Shown piece after piece: positions 10,804 to 20,769 of a stretch of 64,000 nt of DNA. A model generated the notes under the pieces. The model searched no databases and was not told the origin of the DNA. It saw nothing but the letters and a program-made list of their open reading frames with translations. The stretch comes from Zoroaster sp. YZ-2022 (taxonomy: Eukaryota > Echinodermata > Asteroidea > Forcipulatida > Zoroasteridae): assembly GCA_029582265.1 (NCBI GenBank), contig CM055821.1:42599694-42663693 (forward strand), written 5' to 3'. Every line of letters begins with the position of its first letter. The stretch's first letter is position 1. Made by a program: the position numbers and the translations under genes.

Positions 10804-10892
10804 CTTGTCTTGTCTTGTCTTGTCTTGTCTTGTCTTGTCTTGTCTTGTCTTGTCTTGTCTTGTCTTGTCTTGTCTTGTCTTGTCTTGTCTTG
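10804..10892 (-). repeat. LINE 3' tail: about 18 copies of a 5-bp unit
   Basis: TGTCT on the + strand (AGACA in element sense) is repeated without interruption to the edge of the 44-bp array. Short-unit tails are typical of CR1/L2-type 3' ends and probably mark the priming site. Confidence 0.9.
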
Positions 10893-10945
10893 TACTGCAC
10901 AAAACGCCTAGTGGCTATCAACGTGCAGACCATCATGCATCGCGT

Positions 10946-11383
10946 TTAACCTGTCAAATCTTTTTTTGCACTGCCGTTGATCAAGATCTTAAAAGAAGCC
11001 ACATCAGTTGCTGTTTTGGTGCTGGAGGGTAGAGCATTCCATGTCGGGATAGTCCGGGGGTATAGTGAATAACGGTAGCAGTCTTTGTTTGGCCGAATAA
11101 CGATATAATTCAGTTCATGTGCTTGACGAGTTGCGGGCTTAATTGGGTTATTTTTCAGAAGATGGTGACTTACATGTATATTTGATGGGGTAATTTGGTG
11201 GGTCTCCTTGAAAAGTGTTGTGAGACGAGCTTTCTCCCTTCTGTCTTTAAGTGTTTCCCAATTCAGATCATGAAGCATGTCTGTAACACTGCTAGTGCGT
11301 CTGTAGTCATTAGTCACAAACCTAGCAGCCCTCCTCTTGACTTTTTCTAAGCTTTCCTGGTAAACTTTTTGATAGGGTCCCAA
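10946..11383 (-). pseudogene. CR1-like ORF2, C-terminal part (shifted frame)
   Basis: Continues the RT reading after a one-base loss. It contains KVKRRAARFVTNDYRR and, later, IPTWNALPSS, the conserved tryptophan-asparagine-LP motif of CR1/jockey C-termini. It ends at a TGA 54 bp before the tail repeat. The overlap with the upstream frame around 11347-11383 locates the frameshift near 11372-11376. Confidence 0.9.
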
Positions 11384-13074
11384 ATTGGGCTACAGTATTC
11401 CAGCCTTGGTCTAACCAGTGTTTTATACGCAATCTCCTTGGTGCGAGTGGAACAGTTCCACAGGTTCCTTTTCAGCAATCCCAGAATACTATTCGCTCTA
11501 TTTACAGTTTGATTGATGTGTTTTGCCCACGATAAATTTCCAGCCAACTCCACACCCAAATAAGGATAATGTTCAACTTTTTGAATAACAGAATTTCCCA
11601 TATAATACTGATGAGGGGTGAAGTTCTTCTTGTGAGTCACATGCAAAATGAAACACTTTGAAACATTAAATTTCATTTGCCAAGTTGCCTCCCAGTTACA
11701 AAGTGAGCTAATGTCTTTTTGTAGAATGTCGCAGTCCTTGGGGGAATTTATGTGTCTGTAGAGTATCAAGTCATCTGCAAATAGCCTAACATCTGATGTC
11801 ACCCAGTCAGGAAGATCGTTGATATATACCAAGAATAACAAGGGGCCTAGAACAGTCCCCTGGGGCACGCCGGAGATCACCGGTGAACTTGAGGATGACT
11901 GTCCATCAATGATGACTCTTTGTTGACGATTGGTTAAGAAGCCTGCGATCCATGATTTGGTATTGCCTCTTATGCCAAGATTATCTATTTTTGCAAAAAG
12001 GCGTTGATGCGGGACCATATCGAAAGCTTTGCTGAAATCCATTATGCAGAGATCAGCACGGCCACGACTATCAAGGATCTCTGCCAAATCATTCACCAAA
12101 CCAGCAAGTTGAGTTTCGCAGGATCTACCGCTTCTGAATCCATGTTGTCTGTCACAAAACAAGGAATACTTTTCCAGGTGACTCGTGATATTACTGTAAA
12201 TTATGTGTTCAAGCTGTTTACACGCAATGCATGTTAGAGATACTGGACGATAATTACTTGGAAGTGACCTGTCCCCTTTTTTTTTAATTGGAGAGACGTT
12301 GGCATTTATCCAGTCCTGAGGTAAGGTTCCTGATGAAATTGATTTCTGGTAAATCTTCTGAAGTATGGGTGCTACACTTGCGGCACATTCCTTTAAGATT
12401 CTAGCAGGAATGCCGTTAGGCCCAGATGCCTTATTAACTTTGAGGTTTTGAAGCAACTTTTCAACCCCTGTTGTAGTAATACAAATATCTGGCATGTCAG
12501 GAATGGTACTTTTCCCTAAACTAGGTATAAAGGAGAGGTCTTCTCTGGTGAATACCGAGCAAAAATGTGTATTGAGAGCCTCGGCCTTTTCTTTAGCACT
12601 GGATACTATACGTCTCATGGAAGACAGAGGAGAAACACCGAAGACATCTCGACGTAGTGCTTTTACGTAATTCCAAAAAGGTTTGGTGTTTTCGGTCTGG
12701 AGACTATCGCCAATACTGCGGATATATTCTTGGTGCAGTTTTCTCATCTGTCTGTCATTTTTGCGTCTGAGTTCTTTAAACTTGTCCCAAAGTATGAAGT
12801 CGCCTGTCTTTCGTGCCCTATCATAAAGCTTGCGTTTTGTCCTAATGTTCCTCTTCATGGATGTGTTTATCCAGGGTACACTTGGTTTTGAGGAAGTCAT
12901 CTTCGATGGTATGTTAATGTCCATTGATTTACTGGTGGTGTCTGTAAAGCGGTTCCAAAGCTCGTTGGTGTCCAACTCTTCAGTTAGTTCATCATTGAGC
13001 ACATCAAGATCTTTAGCTATTTTACTGAACTCTGCTTTTTTGTACAGATACACTTTTCGTTTTGGAAGCTTCAC
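11347..13074 (-). pseudogene. CR1-like ORF2, reverse transcriptase part
   Basis: About 575 residues. RNA-directed DNA polymerase that would copy the element RNA at a nicked target. Motifs in order: NYRPVSL (~274), HGFRSGRSC (~310), DFSKAFD (~346, motif A), PQGTVLGPLLF (~404, motif B), FADD (~432, catalytic motif C), YPYLGV, then LEYCSPIWDP where a one-base deletion shifts the frame. The catalytic aspartates are intact. The listed start is a GTG: the real reading frame comes in from the endonuclease part, separated only by an in-frame TGA at 13084-13086. Confidence 0.95.
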
Positions 13075-13083
13075 AATCTTGGG

Positions 13084-14181
13084 TCAAATTGAAGCATCAA
13101 CCACCACTACGTCGTGATCACTAATACCAGGTTTAATTTCAATGCTGTTGACAAAAGCAGGGTTATTTGTAAAGCACAAATCCAAAATACTGTTTTCCCT
13201 TGTTGGTTTCAAAACAACTTGCTGTAGATTGTAGTCTAAAGCAATATCTAACATGGTTTTACTAGGTCCTGAATAACGGCCACAAGGTTTAAAGGAATTT
13301 GACTCCCAATCGATATCTGGCATGTTAAAGTCCCCCAAAATCCAGACAGAGGCCCGCTTGGGAATATTTTCAAGCGAGCTTTCCACTAGACGCACATAAT
13401 CAGAATCTGTTTTCTGCGAACGGTAGAATGCCCCTATGTATACTGGGGCTATGCCACTAACATGGATACTAATCCACTTTAGTTCACAGTTCACTTGATC
13501 CAAATCATGTTCATCTTGGGCAATAAGATCATTTTTCACTGCTATAAACACACCCCCATGGCTGTCACTCTGGCTTTCTCTATCCTTGCGAAAGACATTA
13601 AAGTGTGGTGGGAAAACTTCCCCAGAGGTAATATCACAATGAAGCCATGATTCAGTACCCACAACTACATCTGGGTCATCCTCTTGAAGAAGGTACTGAA
13701 AGCCAGCAAGTTTCGCTCGCACACTCTGACAGTTAACATTGAGTATTTTAAGTGAACGAGTCTTTGGTTTGGATTTGCGGGTTTTAGACTTGCATCGTTT
13801 CTCAGTTTCAATACATGTACGTCCATTCCTAATAGGGCTGGATGTCTTGATTGGACCATCAAAATTGTCAAAATTTGCATCCGGTGGTAAACTATCAATA
13901 GCATCGTCACTAAGGTCAGAAAGCACGCCGAAACCATTTTCAGTTTTTATATCATTTACGTTCATAAAAAGTGAAGAGTGGAAATTTGGTAATCCACAAT
14001 CCACACAATGGTTTGCTAGAGCAGTATACACCTCGCCACTCATGCCCAAGCAAAATCTATGAAACCAGTTGTTGCAGTTTTCACATTCAATACACTCTTG
14101 TCCCCATCTGGCAGCTGTGTTACAAATTTGACAGGGGTATTTCAGTTGAACGTCCTGGATTTGGATTAACATCCCCAGCAA
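13084..14181 (-). pseudogene. CR1-like ORF2, PHD finger and endonuclease part
   Basis: 365 readable residues. Residues 17-62 form a PHD-type C4HC3 finger (C17, C20, C33, C36, H41, C44, C59, C62). Residues ~143-362 are an apurinic-type endonuclease with GTESW (catalytic E), GDFNMPDIDW and a terminal SDHDVV. This domain nicks the target DNA to prime reverse transcription. An in-frame TGA (13084-13086) cuts it off from the RT, without frameshift. The first ATG at 14181 is probably not the true start: the upstream leader is in another frame because of a break near 14152. Confidence 0.93.
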
Positions 14182-14458
14182 GCATAAGTAACAAAGATAA
14201 TCTAGATTTATTGTTCAAGTCTTGAATAACAAAGCGTTTTGAATGGTGATGATTGTTTGTGATATGAAGAGAGACATGGAACAAACTCACCGGGCAGTCT
14301 TCAATGTTGAGTAGAATGTTAATTGGTGCAGTCCAGTGGTCCAAACTACATGTGTGACTATGTTCAATAATCCTCACTTGATCCACATGAAGCAGACGCA
14401 CTCCAAGGCACAATATGGTAGCAAAAAATGTCAAGCAAGGGGTCTGGAATTGGCCCAT
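14150..14458 (-). pseudogene. CR1-like leader peptide ending in a 2A-like motif
   Basis: Starts with ATG at 14458 and runs about 100 residues, with hydrophobic stretches, to LLLMLAGDVNPNPGR. 2A peptides (consensus D-V/I-E-X-N-P-G-P) cause ribosome skipping, and 2A-like leaders are known at the start of ORFs in sea urchin and other non-LTR elements. Here the final proline is lost at the point where the frame leaves that of the PHD finger. A two-base deletion near 14151-14153 would explain both the missing proline and the shift. Confidence 0.75.
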
Positions 14459-14769
14459 AGTATATGTAGATAATTAACTCCAAGGTCCGCAGTCAGTTGC
14501 CAAGCACACAATGTTGAGAACTTAATTGTAGATACGTGACTTAAAATAGCAAACACCGAGTTATATGCCTGCCTATGTATGTACATGTATTTTTTTTTAA
14601 ATGGCCGCCGAGAACGCGGGAACACCAAGAAAAAATTAACTCAAATTGCACATTAAAATCGTTAAAAAAAATTCCAAAATTCACAGTTCGGTAAATGCTA
14701 AAAAGGTTAAAAAACACCAAAATCACAAAAGTTAAGCCAAATAGCAGAAATTAAAAGAATAAAAATCTT
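14459..14769 (-). other. Putative 5' UTR of the CR1-like element
   Basis: AT-rich, no long ORF in element sense. Position is deduced from the array phase resuming at 14770-14771. An internal promoter would be expected here but I cannot point to one. Confidence 0.6.
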
Positions 14770-15228
14770 GCCCACTTGCTTACACATAACCTGAATCCTC
14801 CAAAATCCTTCAGTAGTAAAGCAAGCACCATGACCACTACCATTGTATGTACATGTAGATGACATGTATGCACACATGTTTCTAATCTGTGTTACATGTA
14901 CATGGCCCAGGGCCAGGGACCCTCCATGCATGCATGGAGCAATAAACAGTGTCCACTGACCCAAGCACTGACCTTGCAATCACTACAACAAACCTGGATG
15001 TACATGTACCATGGAGGAAGGCAAGTATGCCTAATAGCCTCAATCCTCCAGAATCATTTTTTGGATAGACCAACATGTATCATGTAACCTCAATTCTCCA
15101 TTTTCATCCAATGTCAAATATAGCCTGATAACCTCAATCCTCCATAATCCACCAAGCAAATAATCACATCTGCCCTCAATCCTTCAAAATCCTTCACTTT
15201 CGCAAAGAGGATTTTAGAAAGGTTAGGG

Positions 15229-15365
15229 TTAACAAATTATTATCTAAAAACAAAAATACATTGTTTAAAGTAAGTACACGTGTCAGTCATCAATAATTTT
15301 GTCTGAAGTTTAACATGATATCAACTTTGATAAAGTTAAGCAATATGTGTAGCTTTACATGGTGA
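15229..15365. other. Spacer
   Basis: AT-rich spacer between the TTAA-bounded nest and the next repeat; nothing recognised. Confidence 0.5.
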
Positions 15366-15540
15366 AAAGACTGTTTGCGGTGACACCTTGTGAAATTCTC
15401 AAATTAGTAGTAATTAGTTCTGATCATCCTGATCGAAACTGATTGATCAATACTGATCGAGTTGTAACATCCAGTTCTTTTCAGAACTAATTACTACTCA
15501 ATTTGAGAATTTCACATGGTGTTGCCGCAAACAGTCATTA
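15366..15540. mobile_element. Inverted-repeat copy of the GATCGAAACGTC repeat family
   Basis: The left GACTGTTTGCGGTGACACC...GTAGTAATTAGTTCTGA is mirrored by AGAACTAATTACTACTCAA...GGTGTTGCCGCAAACAGTC, giving arms of about 60 bp. The middle holds GATCGAAACTGATTGATC, a degenerate form of the family core described at 42200-42362. Confidence 0.8.
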
Positions 15541-15589
15541 CTTTTCATAAGTTAGTTTTATAGATGAAGAATTAACTGTTGCAAACTGC

Positions 15590-15690
15590 TTACAAACCTA
15601 AAGGACCTGTTGTATAAATGCAAAATGGTGGTTATTGGCCTGACGTTTCGAACCTAGCAGAAGCTGGAAAGAGTACATCATCGGCTTTAA
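15590..15690 (-). repeat. Retroelement-like repeat (family with GGTTCGAAACGT core)
   Basis: Shares AAAGGACCTGTTGTATAAAT, a G.GGTTATTGG word and the core ACGTTTCGAACCT with 63745-63875 (inverse) and 29370-29480. Short, 5'-truncated. Confidence 0.75.
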
Positions 15691-16153
15691 TTTGGTATAT
15701 GTTAGATGCGTGTGGCATATTGCATTATGGAGATATGGCATTTGTAATAATCAATAATGTGTATAATTAACACAATTTATTGTTAGGAAAACAAGCATTC
15801 AAATGAAAACAAATGACACATTTGAAATCAAAGTACTCACAAAAATCATTGATTTTAATATTTTATTGATTGAAATTGACGTTTATGTAAAAATATTAAG
15901 AAAATTTAGATCCTAATGATGTCAAAAAACATAACCAAAAATCAGATGTTAAAAAAAAAAAAAACACCCTCTCAACATTCCATCGCCCATTACATGTAAA
16001 CGCATGGTGCGACATGTGACTCATTTTCACAGAGCGGGTCACATATTTCTTGAAAACTAGAGGTTTGAAATGAACATTCAATACCAAGTACCAGTGTTGT
16101 ACATTACCTTTAGATAAGTTTCAATATTTAGTTTAGTCACATGTACTGTATAC
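15691..16153. other. No recognisable feature
   Basis: AT-rich, with an A run at 15950-15964. No gene seen. Confidence 0.5.
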
Positions 16154-16575
16154 GACATAAAACACAATAAAGGGGGCCACTTTCTTATGGTTGTAATTTA
16201 TTTTTTTTAAATCTGAAACTACCCAAAAAGAATTTCAACATTTGAATAGACATGCATGCTTATTCTAAAGATAATTTGAGTTGATTATTACTATTATTTT
16301 TTTAATTAGCCTAAAATTTCCATCAACAAATGGACGGAAAAGTGAGGTAACTTTTTTCGTCCAATTTTTATGGAAATTTGAGGGTAAAAAAATAAATTAA
16401 AAAATAAATAAATAAAATAAATCAACTCAAATTAGTTCTAGTATAAGCCTGCATGTCCATTCACATGTTGAAACACTTTTTGGTCGGTTTCGGGTACTTA
16501 AAAATAAATAACAACCATTGGAAAAACTGCTAACGTGACGGATGCAAAGTGGCCCCCTTTATTGTGTTTTATGTC
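16154..16575. mobile_element. 422-bp foldback MITE, copy 1
   Basis: The ends GACATAAAACACAATAAAGG and their complement are inverted; the interior is also largely self-complementary (ATTTGAGTTGATTATTA / AAATCAACTCAAATTAG; GACGGAAAAGTGAGGTAAC / TTTTTTCGTCCAATTTTT). Copy 2 is at 37829-38263. This copy lacks about 25 bp near the left end. Confidence 0.9.
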
Positions 16576-17262
16576 ATACATGTTGTCTGTTCATACTGAA
16601 CAGGGGTTTTGACACAGACAGTGAACTTGTCATAGTGCACAGTGTAATTTGTGATGCCATAAATATATCTCGTCAAAATTAACACAAGATGCATGTATAC
16701 CTCCATCCCCCATCTGCCGATGTCAGTTAATGTCTCATGAGTCGATGACGAATGTCCCCTGACCGTGCCGTCTGTTTTGGTCTTACTCGCTGGTCCGCTG
16801 CTCACAGCTGGACGTAGATCAGATATTGAAAACAGAATCCGCTGGATTAGCGTTGAACAAATATTTTGCTCATTCGGGTTAAGTGATGGACTAATTAAGA
16901 CTGCGGGAGAATGTTGTTAATGCCATCTTTGTCTGTGGTGATCGGGACATGGAGATCATGTTCGGCAAATTGGAAACGTGTCATTGAATGCACTCTGTTA
17001 ACAAGTTGCGCCTGATTAAGTAGGATTTGAAGTTTTGCATGGTTGGATAACGGCATGAGAGGAATGTTTACGGTAGCTTCATGTTAAATCTCTGATGAGT
17101 TATACGTGTAATACTGTGTTGGTTCCAAGAAGCTCTGGTGGTTTGGCAGGTTATTGCTCAGAATTTGTGTAAATTTTTATGCAAATTATGGAGCTCATCT
17201 ATTTATAACATTCAGCATTTTTAGTGGTTTTTACATACAACAAAATAAATACAAATTAATGT
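16576..17262. other. No recognisable feature
   Basis: Single-copy-looking sequence without an identifiable exon. Confidence 0.5.
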
Positions 17263-18155
17263 AGGGGTGGGATTTTCGGATTTTTACAAATCGCAATGTG
17301 GCGATCCTCTGGATTTTAACCAGTTCGTGTCGGGAATAAAAAAATTTCTGGGCCCCTGTGCGGGTTTCTTTTTCCCACACAAACACGTTTTTGTTTGCGT
17401 GAATTTTTTTTGGTTACGTCAATGAAACTAAGACGGGACACCCACATTTAGCTTACTAGCATATAAATTGGCGAGTTTCCCTTGGGAATTATAGCCAGGA
17501 GGGCGTAGTTTGTGTTGCGTCTTTAGAAGTCCACTGAGCCCTCTAAAGAATTCTTCATCGTATTTACACTTCATCCGAGCATGGAGGAAGGATTCCTTCC
17601 TCCATTATCCGAGTGGCATGGTATCGAGTAACAATGGGACAATGGTGCACGGAAATTGGTCTATAGAAATCTTAGTATATGACAGCTTTACAGATTTCAA
17701 TGGAGACAAAGAAAAAGGTGTGGAACAGGTTTACGAGTGCCCAAACCCCCCCCAACCATCAATGCGAGCGTGTTTACACGGACCTTCGCTATTGTGCCGA
17801 ACAATTGTTGCGCAATAACACGTCGACCGAAGCACGAGCACTGCCAAAATGGCGTGTTTTCACATCACCCGAAAGGACAATGGAAGCTTCCACAGTGTGT
17901 GGCCACGTCTTCCGAGCATGGCACTTTACGAACGTGGCTCGTTATCATGTCAACCGAGCATGCATACAAATATTCCAGAGTTTCCTATGGCGTGTTTAGA
18001 TGCTCTCCGATCTGCGGTGCAAAAAAAATTGCGTGTATACACGGCCTCCGACGCGAACTGGTTAAATATTTCACCCCAGCGCTGTTCACAACAGCGGCCC
18101 CAATACCCCTAGCAAAGTTTACGTGGATTTTTTAAAACTGTCCAATCACTCCCAG
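17263..18155. mobile_element. GGGGTGTGATTT-family MITE interrupted by a 742-bp TTAA element
   Basis: The outer parts (17263-17319 and 18062-18155) match the uninterrupted copies at 32932-33130 and 28302-28480, with shared words TTTTTACAAATCGCA and ACAACAGCGGCCCCA. The insertion point is a TTAA. Confidence 0.75.
17320..18061. mobile_element. 742-bp non-autonomous TTAA element (long form)
   Basis: TTAA (17316-17319) then CCAGTTCGTGTCGG; the other end is CCGACGCGAACTGG then TTAA (18062-18065). TTAA duplication with CC..GG tips resembles piggyBac-type ends. The short form at 32570-32813 has the same ends and internal words (GGGCCCCTGTGCGGGTTT, GGAAGCTTCCACAG, GTGTATACACGGCCTCCGAC). Overlapping ORFs of 100-132 codons inside have no recognisable domain and mostly read repeated sequence. 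Confidence 0.85.
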
Positions 18156-18803
18156 GTTAATGGATTAAACAAATAAAATAGATATCAAAATAACAACAGA
18201 ATAACAACATGTAGTTAAATTACATAATAAACTATCGGTTAAATATTAGATAAATAGTTTCACTTGGAATCACATCCTTGTTGAGTTCCATGGTTCCCTC
18301 AAGACCCTTCAGGTATGATGTGCACCACTGTAAGCACTCATCATATAATGTAAGTAGAGCATTGGAACTGCCGATAGCTAAACCATCCATTCAGTCAGCA
18401 GGCCTACGGGCTGCGGAAGCCTATAAGCGGGCATTAACACTCATCCGTCATAAAATGAGAAAGTTTACACGTGCTGTGAGGAGTTTTCGTCTTCCGGCTC
18501 TCACAAGAAAAAAACAAATTCGGTGGAGAGCTCCTTCGGGTGATTTTGAAGCATTATAGTGGCACGTTTGTGACACTGTGGAGTACCGGTTGTAAACATG
18601 GTGATTGCTTATTGATGCCAATGACATTGATTTGTACATGTAGCTACTGATGAACACTAGCTGTAGGCTGCTGTACACCAATGAAATTTAAGTTTGAAGG
18701 AAGCTTGTTGTTGTTTGAAAAAAAAAAATAAAAATAAAAAAATATGTGACTCGAACTGACATGGGAAGTTATAATGTATAACAAAATGTGCATACATGTG
18801 TAT
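18156..18803. other. Non-coding stretch with one basic ORF
   Basis: A 93-codon ORF (18278-18559 +) reads an Arg/Lys-rich C-terminus. I do not recognise it and nothing near it looks like a splice-joined gene. Confidence 0.4.
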
Positions 18804-19055
18804 CAGGACTGTGGTTTCTCAGGATTTTTCCTGATTTCATGATTTTTTTTTAAAAATCTCCCTTTGCCTCAAAAATGTCTTGATAGAAGAGAAGTAGCCT
18901 GTATTGTGTCCAATCCTCTTTTTAATTGTTTGTGGGGATGTGGAGAGTCTGTAAATCCTCCAAAATTAAACATCCAGGAGGTTCAAGGGGTTTGTCCTCC
19001 AAGGCCCACTACCCATTTTTCAGGATTTGTTACTTTTGTCAAATCACACCCCCTG
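18804..19055. mobile_element. CAGG-ended MITE, copy 1
   Basis: Starts CAGGACTGTGGTTTCTCAGG and ends GTCAAATCACACCCCCTGG. The body (AGTAGCCTGTATTGTGTCC, GTGGAGAGTCTGTAAATCC) matches copy 2 at 37409-37697. CAGG..CCTG tips are hAT-like, but I cannot show an 8-bp duplication. Confidence 0.75.
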
Positions 19056-20391
19056 GCATATACATCCCTCCACCCCAGTCCATTTTGCTGTCGGGTTAAC
19101 AGACCCACCAAAACCCCTTCAGTTGTCAGTTTTTGAAAGGTAGAATAACTGTGTAGAACATTACTACTTCATGTGTACACCACATTGGTTTTCACTTGAT
19201 GTCACACAGTGCAAAATCGACCATTTTTGAACGAATTTTTGAAACGGCCATTTTTGAACGCATACCTGTGTGTTACATGTAATTACGGCATGCAGCAACA
19301 CAGGCATTTTCGTGCATCAAATAATCAATTTCATGCATCAAATAAGTACGCTTAACGCAGCTCAAACCGAAATCCAGCGTTGCCTGTACAAATGTATACA
19401 CCACAACGTAGAATTGTAGATAGACTACAGTGTAGATGCAATTCCCACGTGAAACCTGATTGAACCAACTGCAAAAGTTGGCCATCTTATTGAATGTATC
19501 ATTGGATTAATGCCAATAGAGAGGTTTCACGAGACACGATGTTGACTAGCATCAGTAGCACGTTAAGTAGGATGCTACTCAACGTGGCAGCTCCTGAAAA
19601 CGCTGCACCGACCAATGCACACAATTTTACGAAGCGTGAGAACTCATGCGCAACGCAACATGGTGCGCACTCACGTTCCATTTATGTACATACACGTACA
19701 TTGTTATTGGAGGCTTTTGCGTTGTGGTGTCACACGACGTGATTGACAGGTTCTCATATCAATATGTCGAGTCCCTTGCCACGTGACCATACTGGTCATG
19801 TGCCTTCTGCTATTTCTAATTACATTTCATGTTTAGTAAATTCATTACCAGTGTCTTCCAACAGAATTTGTTCAAAATAAATTGTTTCCACTTGCGTCAG
19901 TCATGTACAACCTTTTTACATCTACAGCTCAGAGCTGGGGGAGGGGGGGGGGGGGGCAAGTGGATGTAGGGCAAGTGGATGTAGATGTTTATCAACTTCA
20001 GTCTCATCAAGCATGAAGCACTCAGAACTCGTCAATGTTAATTTGTATTCATGTTGATATAAGATTAAAAGTAATGCATCATAAAAGTTCAAGACAGTTC
20101 AGCCAACCTGATCGGGCAAGACGTGATCATGTGTGGGTGCAATTAAACGTAGGTGAAGACTTGCAGCCAATGCATTCACTGTGTTAAAGACCGACCTGCA
20201 AGTAATGAACCAATCAAAGTGCTGAAGTTTATATTCATGTCACGCAGACTCTTGTGCTAAGATTTAATTTCATCAGTCCCAAATATGTGGAATTTTCAGC
20301 CCTTTCCGGCCAACTTTTCCATACAAATGACTTGATATTAGGCATTTATTAATGGTAATAAAAGTTTGACAAACTTTCATTCTCATATTAA
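19056..20391. other. Non-coding stretch
   Basis: No gene recognised. Contains a G run at 19937-19956 followed by two copies of GGCAAGTGGATGTAG. Confidence 0.5.
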
Positions 20392-20515
20392 TGGGACAGT
20401 ATCGTCACGATCAGAGCAGACTTTCAACAGGGCATGGAATCAGTGTCCTAGTTCAAGATGAACACGGTGACTGAAAATTACTGGCTCATTTGTGCAGCAG
20501 CAACAGTAGACCAAA
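20392..20515. mobile_element. TTAA / AGGGACAG-family MITE, left-end fragment
   Basis: TTAA (20388-20391) followed by (T)GGGACAGTATCGTCACGAT and GGGCATGGAATCAGTG. Only the left half is present. Complete copies: 24486-24693, 44166-44374, 48923-49137. Confidence 0.8.
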
Positions 20516-20769
20516 AGGGAGACCCAGGCCTGCTATCCTTTTTCAGGATATTTTCTTAAATAGGAACTGGAAATTTGTTTTGCATTCCTTCAAAGTGACA
20601 GCACCTATTATTTCCAGAGAACTTTAAACCCATCTTTGAGCGTTACAACCAAGGAAGTTCCACATTATAATTTGAACATTTGGTTGTTTTTGAATGATTA
20701 ATCCTTGGATACATTACCTTTGTACCTTTGAACAATGTTGTTGGCGATGTTGCGAGCAACTTTGCTTAG
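20516..20769. other. Spacer before the minisatellite
   Basis: The start (GGGAGACCCAGGCCTG) also occurs inside 37409-37697. Otherwise featureless. Confidence 0.5.

Larger units (their letters stand above)
10804..14769 (-). mobile_element. Near full-length CR1-like non-LTR retrotransposon (about 4.0 kb)
   Basis: On the minus strand it has a 5' UTR of about 300 bp, a leader peptide ending in a 2A-like motif, a PHD-type zinc finger, an AP-type endonuclease, a reverse transcriptase, a short 3' UTR and a pentanucleotide tail. The boundaries follow from the tandem array it interrupts: array phase stops at 10803 and resumes at 14770-14771, so no target duplication longer than 1-2 bp exists. The arrangement and the microsatellite tail fit the CR1 group of the jockey superfamily. 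The copy carries at least three disabling changes (near 14152, 13085 and 11374) and is probably dead. Confidence 0.9.
10479..15228. mobile_element. TTAA-bounded element of the CCCTAAC family, enlarged by a tandem array and a nested LINE
   Basis: TTAA (10475-10478) is followed by CCCTAACTCCCTAGG. The far end is GGTTAGGG followed by TTAA (15229-15232). Family members with the same ends are at 38619-38866, 38871-38952, 43979-44119 and, more decayed, 35620-35895. The right part (15040-15220) has several CTCAATCCTCCA words also seen in the family. TTAA duplication is typical of piggyBac-type integration; no transposase is present. Confidence 0.7.

Noticed and set aside
10805..11032. ORF with (SCLVL)n repeats
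   Set aside because: It reads the (TGTCT)n tail of the LINE on the wrong strand.
13739..14225. Plus-strand ORFs opposite the LINE
   Set aside because: Antisense shadows of the PHD/endonuclease frame.
17510..18135. Overlapping 102-132-codon ORFs as a transposase
   Set aside because: No DDE or zinc-finger motif; they overlap in three frames and end outside the element. The element is non-autonomous.
18278..18559. 93-codon Arg/Lys-rich ORF as a host gene
   Set aside because: No recognisable family, no splice partners, and surrounding sequence is repeat-derived.
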